From positions 1 to 29,754 of the IMG/VR virus record IMGVR_UViG_3300024261_000888: a stretch of DNA of 29,754 bases; one strand, written 5' to 3'. Source of the stretch: a virus. Positions 1 to 4,053 of this stretch are shown here, piece after piece (within the stretch, counting starts at the first letter, position 1; every line of letters begins with the position of its first letter). The position numbers and the translations under genes are program-made. Under the pieces are notes generated by a model. The model was not told the DNA's origin and made no database searches. It was given only the letters and a program-made list of their open reading frames with translations.

Positions 1-16
1 ACAAGGATTTATAAAC

Positions 17-322
17 ATGCCTAATACCGAAAAAGGCCCTAGCGGGCCTGTACAACCTAACAGTGGAAGAGCGTCAGCAACCAAAGTAGGAAAGGGATGG
101 GAGGTTACGTTTGATGACGAATTTATAATGGAACTTGAACAAATGCCCCCTGCAGAGAAAGCTGAAATAGAGAAACTGGTACAAGGCCTTAGAGACGGTA
201 CTGTAGACCCTATGGCTATGGGTATCGCAGCATGTGGTTATTGTGGTGATGCAATGACAGATGAGGACCAAAAAAGAGAGGGTACCAACATATGTAGCAA
301 GTGTGCTAAGACACTTGTTTAG
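17..322 (+). CDS. Small zinc-ribbon protein, function unknown
   Basis: Protein of 101 residues. A polar N-terminus (1-25) is followed by a short acidic helical region (35-60) and a C-terminal pair of CxxC knuckles, Cys73/Cys76 and Cys93/Cys96, which is the spacing of a small zinc ribbon. The start has an AAGGA-like ribosome site about 8 bases upstream; any promoter lies outside the window. Its stop overlaps the stop of the convergent leftward operon by 3 bases, so the two transcripts meet tail to tail. I do not recognise the family. A role in protein or nucleic-acid binding is only a guess from the zinc ribbon. Confidence 0.8.
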   Translation: MPNTEKGPSGPVQPNSGRASATKVGKGWEVTFDDEFIMELEQMPPAEKAEIEKLVQGLRDGTVDPMAMGIAACGYCGDAMTDEDQKREGTNICSKCAKTLV

Positions 323-600
323 ATTTTCTTTCTTACTCTAGTATAACTTCTAACACTAACAGGGTTTTTTTCAAACACACTTGTGTGTAATGTAGTGTCT
401 CTTATATGACTTAGTATATCATGTTCATATAGGTCCCTGCATGGGTTACATAATGTTTTAAGTGTCTTGCATTTACAGTAGGCACATTCAGCACGTTGTT
501 CAAATATGGTCTTGAACCAACTGGTACCATTACCAGTAGGCATGGGTACTGTATTAACTACGAATGTTTTTGTAGGGTTATTTATACCACAATCAGACAT
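319..600 (-). CDS. Cysteine-rich zinc-binding-like protein, last gene of the leftward operon
   Basis: Protein of 93 residues with a central cysteine cluster at Cys39, Cys42, Cys44, Cys51 and Cys54, probably one zinc site, followed by a basic C-terminus rich in Arg and Lys. A strong AAGGAGG ribosome site lies just upstream of the start on the minus strand, and the start overlaps the end of the preceding 51-codon gene by 8 bases. This is the distal gene of the operon that starts at 2225. Function unknown; a zinc-dependent nucleic-acid-binding role is possible from the basic tail but not shown. Confidence 0.75.
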   Translation of the reverse strand: MSDCGINNPTKTFVVNTVPMPTGNGTSWFKTIFEQRAECAYCKCKTLKTLCNPCRDLYEHDILSHIRDTTLHTSVFEKNPVSVRSYTRVRKKI

Positions 601-748
601 ACCAATATGCCTCCTTTATACCATCAATTTCTTTCTCTATCTTTTTTAGAGATTTCTTATGTATTACATGCATCTCTTCAAGTTGTTGAATACGACTCTG
701 TACATACCGATCCGCTATATATTTGTTCGGTATATTTGCTCTTTTCAT
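593..748 (-). CDS. Small basic coiled-coil protein (51 aa), unknown
   Basis: A 51-residue ORF inside the leftward operon. Its ATG overlaps the stop of the upstream gene as ATGA and its end overlaps the start of the 93-residue gene by 8 bases. The sequence is basic, with a long helix from about residue 15 to 45 containing heptad-like Leu/Ile positions and many Lys and Glu, so a short coiled coil is likely. The exact fit between neighbours on both sides is the main evidence that it is a gene. Family not recognised. Confidence 0.65.
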   Translation of the reverse strand: MKRANIPNKYIADRYVQSRIQQLEEMHVIHKKSLKKIEKEIDGIKEAYWYV

Positions 749-948
749 TTCTTTCTCCCAGAGTTGTTATATGACTTGTTCTCTTTGCCTTTGTCCTTAT
801 GGTGTTTGTTAGATTCCCCCTCTACAAAGTCCTGCACAGTAAATTTCTGAATAGGGCATTTAGAGTTTATACATAGGGCCTGCTTACCAGCAAGAATTAC
901 CCTATGTGTATCTGTCTTACACTCTGGACATTTGACTATCTGAGACAT
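745..948 (-). CDS. Small zinc-ribbon protein (67 aa)
   Basis: The first half is a compact zinc ribbon: Cys7 and Cys10 (CPEC), then Cys26 and Cys31. The second half, from about residue 45, is highly charged and disordered (Lys, Asn, Ser, His). It begins 2 bases after the stop of a 33-codon zinc gene and ends in an ATGA overlap with the next gene, so it is co-translated with both. Specific function unknown. Confidence 0.75.
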   Translation of the reverse strand: MSQIVKCPECKTDTHRVILAGKQALCINSKCPIQKFTVQDFVEGESNKHHKDKGKENKSYNNSGRKK

Positions 949-949
949 C

Positions 950-1051
950 TCATTTGCATTTCCAACACTTGTCCGACTTTGTCTTAATCATGTCACTATG
1001 ACACTTTGAACATTGTGTGTGTTTTGCATCGTCAGTTGCTTCTATAATCAT
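950..1051 (-). CDS. 33-residue double-CxxC zinc peptide
   Basis: A 33-codon ORF that exactly fills the space between two operon genes. Its ATG overlaps the previous stop as ATGA, and an AAGGAG ribosome site lies upstream on the minus strand. Residues Cys14, Cys17, Cys29 and Cys32 make two CxxC knuckles 11 residues apart, a minimal zinc ribbon, ending one residue after the last Cys. The tight overlap and full zinc motif argue for a real gene. Function unknown. Confidence 0.65.
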   Translation of the reverse strand: MIIEATDDAKHTQCSKCHSDMIKTKSDKCWKCK

Positions 1052-1230
1052 GCCTCTAACTCCTTTTTCTCGTAATCAAATGACCCACCTAAATCCTTTA
1101 CGTGAATCAATTGATCCTCTAATTTGTCTAGATCCCCAGGAAGTCCCATTAAATAAATCGGTGCTATTGCACCATGTACTTCTTCTTTTGGAATCTTTCT
1201 CACTTGAAATCCATCTTTAACTACGTTCAT
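1048..1230 (-). CDS. Hypothetical protein (60 aa)
   Basis: A 60-residue protein with no cysteine, acidic in the second half. It starts in an ATGA overlap with the upstream 75-residue gene, with a GAGGA-like ribosome site, and ends in an ATGA overlap with the 33-residue zinc gene. No recognisable domain; only operon context supports it. Confidence 0.65.
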   Translation of the reverse strand: MNVVKDGFQVRKIPKEEVHGAIAPIYLMGLPGDLDKLEDQLIHVKDLGGSFDYEKKELEA

Positions 1231-1454
1231 TTTAAGAGTTCCTCTTTATTCATCAACTTCATAGTCCATTCATGAGTACCCTCTTCTACAGTATCATCTG
1301 GTACATATTTATACGAAATACCAGTTACCATAAAACTTGGGTTTTTCTCGTTAGCTTGGCTTACAGCGTACATCATAAGGCTATTGCCAAATGCACCAAA
1401 ACCGTCACCAGTTGCTAACATTTTATTTGTTATACTGAATTTATATTCCTTCAT
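1227..1454 (-). CDS. Hypothetical protein (75 aa)
   Basis: A 75-residue protein with alternating hydrophobic and polar residues in its first half and an acidic, Lys-rich end. A GAGGT ribosome site precedes the start, which overlaps the previous stop as ATGA. It has a small-globular-domain look (mixed alpha/beta, about 70 residues). The family is not recognised. Confidence 0.7.
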   Translation of the reverse strand: MKEYKFSITNKMLATGDGFGAFGNSLMMYAVSQANEKNPSFMVTGISYKYVPDDTVEEGTHEWTMKLMNKEELLK

Positions 1455-1573
1455 CGTAATACCTCATATTTGTAATAACAACTCATAGTACAATACTTGC
1501 CTATGAACCGTTTGTTCTTATACCCACAAACACATGTGTTTAGGGGCTCTTTATCTACTTTGTAAAATTCCAT
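1451..1573 (-). CDS. 40-residue cysteine-rich zinc peptide
   Basis: A 40-codon ORF in the leftward operon with Cys14, Cys16, Cys28 and Cys32 (CxC, then CxxxC), enough for one metal site. Tyr and Lys are frequent. It overlaps the 33-residue gene upstream (out of frame, 23 bases) and the 75-residue gene downstream (ATGA). Both the overlaps and the four cysteines support it. Function unknown. Confidence 0.6.
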   Translation of the reverse strand: MEFYKVDKEPLNTCVCGYKNKRFIGKYCTMSCYYKYEVLR

Positions 1574-1652
1574 GTTTCCCACACTTACCTATACCGTTCA
1601 CCAAATATAAATCTTTGTTTGAAGTAAAACACTCCTGGCATAAACCTCTCAT
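1551..1652 (-). CDS. 33-residue zinc peptide (CxxC...CxxH)
   Basis: A 33-codon ORF whose ATG overlaps the stop of the membrane protein gene as ATGA. Cys5, Cys8, Cys24 and His27 form a CxxC-15-CxxH arrangement, typical of a very small zinc finger. Its end overlaps the next gene in another frame by 23 bases, so one of the two may be less well translated. Function unknown. Confidence 0.6.
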   Translation of the reverse strand: MRGLCQECFTSNKDLYLVNGIGKCGKHGILQSR

Positions 1653-1882
1653 ACTTTACCTAACTCCCTGAAACAGTTTTCAAATACATATTTCTTTGCA
1701 AAGCCTAGATCATGTTCTATTGAGTATGTATGTAGTTCTTTACAATCAAACCCTTCAAACATGAATATATACTCATCTATAACATCTGATATATTTACAA
1801 CACCAAACTCATTAAACAGTACAGCAACAATGAGGACCATACCTAGGGGTACTCCCCATATTAGACCGCTTAAGAAACCCAT
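1649..1882 (-). CDS. Small membrane protein (77 aa)
   Basis: Residues 3-28 are a continuous hydrophobic stretch rich in Gly, Leu, Val and Ile, a single N-terminal transmembrane helix. A soluble acidic/aromatic tail of about 50 residues follows, with two cysteines. This is the only clear membrane protein of the leftward operon. Its start overlaps the end of the upstream 46-codon gene by 13 bases. It could modify the host membrane or exclude other viruses, but that is speculation. Confidence 0.7.
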   Translation of the reverse strand: MGFLSGLIWGVPLGMVLIVAVLFNEFGVVNISDVIDEYIFMFEGFDCKELHTYSIEHDLGFAKKYVFENCFRELGKV

Positions 1883-2010
1883 TTGTTATCACCATACACT
1901 GCTTCCATCATAGCAGTAAAGTCTTTCTGTATACCTTTAACTTCTTCCTTACCTAGTATTTTCTCAGCCATTGCTTCTATATACCTGTCATTGATATTTG
2001 GAAAGTTCAT
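1870..2010 (-). CDS. Hypothetical protein (46 aa)
   Basis: A 46-codon ORF bridging the first gene of the operon and the membrane protein gene. Its ATG overlaps the upstream stop (TAATG) and its end overlaps the next start by 13 bases. The sequence is a mostly helical, charged peptide without cysteine. Supported by overlap structure only. Confidence 0.6.
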   Translation of the reverse strand: MNFPNINDRYIEAMAEKILGKEEVKGIQKDFTAMMEAVYGDNKWVS

Positions 2011-2225
2011 TACTGCATACCTGGGTTTTTATTCTCTGATTTAGATTTACGTTCAGAATCAGAGTCTTTAATCAATCTATCAATAACACCCATTCTATAA
2101 TCATTTGCTTCCTTGTCTATAACCATACCACCATTTCTATTATCCTCGAACTCTTTTGCTACATGTTCTTTGACTAATAATAGGTCCTGGTAATGTTCTT
2201 CAGCATCGCTTTTTGTATTCCACAT
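2010..2225 (-). CDS. Hypothetical protein (71 aa), first gene of the leftward operon
   Basis: A 71-residue, strongly charged, probably helical protein ending in a Ser/Lys/Asn-rich tail. Its ATG sits about 27 bases from the centre of a minus-strand TATA box (2248-2255), so it is the leaderless first gene of an eleven-gene leftward operon running to 319. The downstream genes rely on ATGA or TAATG overlaps. Function unknown. Confidence 0.7.
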   Translation of the reverse strand: MWNTKSDAEEHYQDLLLVKEHVAKEFEDNRNGGMVIDKEANDYRMGVIDRLIKDSDSERKSKSENKNPGMQ

Positions 2226-2228
2226 AAA

Positions 2229-2255
2229 TTAATATACGGTTATAACACATATAAA
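2229..2255. promoter_or_regulatory. Divergent face-to-face TATA promoters
   Basis: Two TATA boxes share one 33-base intergenic gap. TTAATATAC (2229-2237, plus strand) lies about 26 bases before the rightward ATG at 2259. TTTATATG on the minus strand (2248-2255) lies about 27 bases before the leftward ATG at 2225. Each box falls inside the region a polymerase would occupy on the other promoter, so simultaneous use in both directions is unlikely. Confidence 0.7.
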
Positions 2256-2258
2256 TCT

Positions 2259-2426
2259 ATGGAAGATATGGATAGGAGTTTGCCTTGTAAGACTTGTAGA
2301 GGTATTGCTATGGGTATTGGTAGTGGTTATTGTAGAAAGTGCCTCCTCGATATAATTCTAGAGAGCCAAAGAAATATATACCCGGTTAGCATAAAAGATA
2401 TTGAAGAAAGATGGAAGAACGAATAG
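2259..2426 (+). CDS. Small zinc-ribbon protein (55 aa)
   Basis: The start at 2259 is chosen because the TATA box at 2229-2237 would put transcription there; a longer frame from 2193 would begin upstream of the promoter. Cys10/Cys13 and Cys25/Cys28 form a zinc ribbon with a Gly-rich turn between, followed by a short helix. The gene overlaps the next gene by 16 bases. Function unknown. Confidence 0.7.
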   Translation: MEDMDRSLPCKTCRGIAMGIGSGYCRKCLLDIILESQRNIYPVSIKDIEERWKNE

Positions 2427-2737
2427 ATATACTAATTGAAGAAATAGAGTCAATGACTCAAAAAATCACAAAGGCCAACTTTGAATTGGAAGGATTCCAA
2501 GAAGAGATAGAGGCTATGGAAGATAAACAACCGTTCTTGGTCAGAAAAATACAAGCGAATAAAAAGAAGGTATTAAGAGTAGCAGCAGAATTGGTAGATT
2601 ATAATTTACAGAAAAAGGATCTCGATGCAGAGTATGGTGCTTACCAACTTAAGAAAAGTAATGAAACCCTGGATAAGGTAAAGAAAACCAATCCAAACCC
2701 TAAAGTCAAACCTAAAGCCAAGAAACAAGAAGATTAA
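2411..2737 (+). CDS. Coiled-coil protein (108 aa)
   Basis: Residues 1-80 are almost entirely helical with heptad-spaced Ile/Leu and many Glu and Lys, so a long coiled coil is expected. Residues 85-108 form a Lys/Pro-rich basic tail. No cysteine. It is translated from the same transcript as the zinc-ribbon gene that it overlaps by 16 bases. It could be an oligomerising or DNA-binding accessory protein; no family is recognised. Confidence 0.7.
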   Translation: MEERIDILIEEIESMTQKITKANFELEGFQEEIEAMEDKQPFLVRKIQANKKKVLRVAAELVDYNLQKKDLDAEYGAYQLKKSNETLDKVKKTNPNPKVKPKAKKQED

Positions 2738-2741
2738 TATA
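2734..2741 (+). promoter_or_regulatory. TATA box for the 32-residue Cys peptide
   Basis: TTAATATA centred about 25 bases before the ATG at 2763; it overlaps the stop codon of the preceding gene. Spacing matches the other leaderless promoters of the window. Confidence 0.6.
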
Positions 2742-2762
2742 GTAGGCACACATAATAATTAT

Positions 2763-2861
2763 ATGGGTTGTGCATGTTCTGGAGAATCTTGTGAAATGGG
2801 CGTAGATGGATTATTCAGAAAGAAAGGTAAGAAAAATGAGAAGAAAGAATCCGATTTGTGA
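2763..2861 (+). CDS. 32-residue CxC peptide with basic tail
   Basis: A short leaderless ORF with its own TATA box. The N-terminus has Cys3, Cys5 and Cys10; the rest is a Lys-rich tail. The layout (CxC...C, then a Phe/Gly/Lys stretch) resembles the 54-residue peptide encoded at 3575, so the two may be paralogues. Three cysteines alone would not complete a mononuclear zinc site, so dimerisation or another ligand would be needed. Function unknown. Confidence 0.55.
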   Translation: MGCACSGESCEMGVDGLFRKKGKKNEKKESDL

Positions 2862-2876
2862 TTCTACCAAATAAGA

Positions 2877-3170
2877 TTAAACCCTTTGTAATTCTTTATG
2901 TGTATGTCTCTTAATCCAGTTACAATTTGCACAGAGAACCTGTAAGTCTCTTTCTATAAATTCAGGATTTTCAAGATAATACTTATAGACGTTTGATTTA
3001 CTACCCAATTTATTTACTTGTGCATTTCCACCACCATTAATATGATCAAGTTGGAGGGCTCTTTTATCATCATAACCACATGCACACTTAGCACCAAGGA
3101 TATCTAATAGTTCATATCTTCTCTTAGTGTTAGTTTGTCTCATAGGATCTTCCCATTTACATAATCTCAT
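2877..3170 (-). CDS. HNH endonuclease (97 aa)
   Basis: A compact HNH nuclease. Cys29/Cys31 and Cys80/Cys83 form the zinc site that holds the fold, and Asp42-His43 plus Asn45 with the Gly-rich turn give the catalytic beta-beta-alpha core (pattern LDHINGGG). A GGAGGT ribosome site overlaps the end of the upstream 65-residue gene, which ends one base before this start. Free-standing HNH genes in tailed viruses act as homing nucleases or assist packaging. The terminase-neighbouring packaging role cannot be judged because no terminase is in view; homing is the simplest reading. Confidence 0.85.
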   Translation of the reverse strand: MRLCKWEDPMRQTNTKRRYELLDILGAKCACGYDDKRALQLDHINGGGNAQVNKLGSKSNVYKYYLENPEFIERDLQVLCANCNWIKRHTHKELQRV

Positions 3171-3171
3171 T

Positions 3172-3369
3172 TTAACCTCCGTTCATAGATTCTTTTAATC
3201 TGTTACATTCTTCTTTAAACTCAATCAGTACTTCTAATCGGTCTTGGGCTAATTTTTCAAGGCGTTCTAATTTATCTTGGTTATCTAGGCATTTTATTAC
3301 AATATGTTCAGGAATTGCATAAAAACCTCCTTCACCTCTTGCTATGAAATCTTCTGCTGTTAGTTTCAT
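3172..3369 (-). CDS. Hypothetical helical protein (65 aa)
   Basis: A start at 3369 is preferred over an in-frame ATG at 3393 because the minus-strand TATA box at 3391-3398 places transcription near 3369. The C-terminal two-thirds is a long helix with Leu/Glu/Lys heptads. It is the promoter-proximal partner of the HNH gene in a two-gene leftward unit. Function unknown. Confidence 0.65.
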   Translation of the reverse strand: MKLTAEDFIARGEGGFYAIPEHIVIKCLDNQDKLERLEKLAQDRLEVLIEFKEECNRLKESMNGG

Positions 3370-3390
3370 GTTATTATATAGTGATAGTAT

Positions 3391-3398
3391 CATATAAA
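3391..3398 (-). promoter_or_regulatory. Minus-strand TATA box for the 65-aa/HNH unit
   Basis: Minus-strand TTTATATG centred about 26 bases upstream of the ATG at 3369. Confidence 0.6.
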
Positions 3399-3420
3399 TC
3401 TATATTTGTATAGTAATAAT

Positions 3421-3480
3421 TATTATTTATTTAATAGTTTTTTTTCTTAATATTATTTATTTAATAACTTTTTTTTCTTT
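3421..3480 (+). repeat. A/T-rich tandem repeat, two ~30-base units
   Basis: Units at 3421-3450 and 3451-3480 both read TATTATTTATTTAATA, then a short variable step, then eight T and CTT. They differ at about three positions and by one base in register. No gene is visible on either strand between 3399 and 3540. The same TTATTTATTTAA core reappears near 3985-3997. It could be a DNA unwinding or binding region, or T-rich terminators; the sequence alone cannot decide. Confidence 0.6.
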
Positions 3481-3540
3481 GTACACTACTTTTTTACCTA
3501 TCTTTCTATTCTCGAGTTTAGAAACATTTAGGCACGAACA

Positions 3541-3551
3541 TAATATATAAA
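3541..3551 (+). promoter_or_regulatory. TATA box for the small Cys-peptide pair
   Basis: TAATATATAAA, about 28 bases before the ATG at 3575. Confidence 0.6.
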
Positions 3552-3574
3552 TATCATAGTACCTATAGTAAGGT

Positions 3575-3739
3575 ATGGCACTATTCGGTCAATGTAAATG
3601 TAAAGAAGGTAAGGGTTGCCCTGTTCATTTCTTCGGTAAATCTAAAAATATAGATAAATACGAATCTGAAAAGAAATCATTTGAATCTAAATATTCTAAG
3701 AAAGATAAGAAAAGGACACCCGAATATGAAACCGATTGA
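3575..3739 (+). CDS. 54-residue Cys-containing peptide
   Basis: Leaderless ORF behind its own TATA box. Cys7, Cys9, Cys15 and His18 supply four possible metal ligands at the N-terminus, followed by a Lys/Ser/Glu-rich disordered tail. It overlaps the next, metallothionein-like gene by 14 bases, so the two are co-transcribed. It resembles the 32-residue peptide at 2763 in layout. Function unknown; metal binding is inferred. Confidence 0.6.
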   Translation: MALFGQCKCKEGKGCPVHFFGKSKNIDKYESEKKSFESKYSKKDKKRTPEYETD

Positions 3740-3821
3740 ATGTGACTGTTCTAACTGTGATTGTATAGATCATAAGGTTTGTGAATGTGATAACTGCGAA
3801 TGCAGTGATTGTTCCTGTTAA
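3726..3821 (+). CDS. Metallothionein-like peptide (31 aa, 10 Cys)
   Basis: A 31-codon ORF with ten cysteines at positions 6, 8, 11, 13, 19, 21, 24, 26, 29 and 31. Two clusters (CxCxxCxC and CxCxxCxCxxCxC) are separated by a five-residue linker containing His16. The residues between cysteines are mostly Asp, Glu, Asn and Ser. Dense CxC and CxxC packing with little else is the hallmark of metallothioneins, which bind Zn, Cu or Cd in thiolate clusters. It shares no diagnostic signature that would name a known family. It overlaps the upstream 54-codon gene by 14 bases. Binding of metal is inference; an intracellular metal buffer or chaperone for the many viral zinc proteins is one idea. Confidence 0.6.
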   Translation: MKPIECDCSNCDCIDHKVCECDNCECSDCSC

Positions 3822-3829
3822 CAGCTAAA

Positions 3830-3840
3830 CATATATATTA
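3830..3840 (+). promoter_or_regulatory. TATA box for the GC-rich element
   Basis: CATATATATTA centred about 26 bases before 3861, the first base of the GC-rich structured element, so transcription would start at or next to that base. Confidence 0.6.
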
Positions 3841-3860
3841 GACAACGCATATATACTAGT

Positions 3861-3971
3861 ATGGTCGTCTCGGGACACCCGATGTCCACCCTGACGGTGC
3901 CCGACTTAGACCGCCTTTTTGGCGATGATGACCTAGCGTGGAAATGTGTAGAGTCACAATTCACGCCTCCT
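3861..3971 (+). ncRNA. Candidate structured non-coding RNA, ~110 nt
   Basis: By my count about 56% G+C over 110 bases (65% in the first 40) within strongly A/T-rich surroundings. A TATA box at the correct distance and T-rich tracts downstream (3981-4016) bound it. Pairings visible: GGTC 3863-3866 with GACC 3909-3912; TCGGG 3870-3874 with either CCCGA 3878-3882 or CCCGA 3900-3904; CACC 3887-3890 with GGTG 3896-3899; CGCC 3912-3915 with GGCG 3921-3924 around a T5 loop; GCGTG 3936-3940 with CACGC 3962-3966, enclosing TGTG/CACA. The two alternative partners for TCGGG suggest a switchable fold. The same stretch is open from an ATG at 3861 to 3980 (39 codons), but its G/C-ending codons are unlike all neighbours. 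It matches no RNA family I know. Confidence 0.6.
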
Positions 3972-3980
3972 TTTCATTAA

Positions 3981-4020
3981 AAAATTTATTTATTTAACAG
4001 AAAATTTATTTTTTTTCAGA
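3981..4020 (+). terminator. T-rich terminator region with short direct repeats
   Basis: A/T-only stretch with a T8 run (4009-4016) and two copies of CAGAAAATTT (3998-4007 and 4017-4026). T-runs are the usual archaeal termination signal, so this probably ends the 3861 transcript just before the portal promoter. Confidence 0.45.
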
Positions 4021-4024
4021 AAAT

Positions 4025-4032
4025 TTTATATA
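4025..4032 (+). promoter_or_regulatory. TATA box of the portal gene
   Basis: TTTATATA centred about 25 bases before the ATG at 4054. Confidence 0.65.
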
Positions 4033-4053
4033 CATAGCACACGTTTATAAGTC

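Noticed and set aside
3891-3931. C/D-box-like motifs (CTGA, ATGATGA) in the structured element
   Set aside because: The order is D-like before C-like, and no second D box follows within the usual distance, so a C/D guide RNA is not supported.
3861-3980. 39-codon ORF in the GC-rich element
   Set aside because: Open from a leaderless ATG, but codon use (G/C third positions) differs from every neighbour and the stems explain the sequence better; kept only as an alternative to the RNA.
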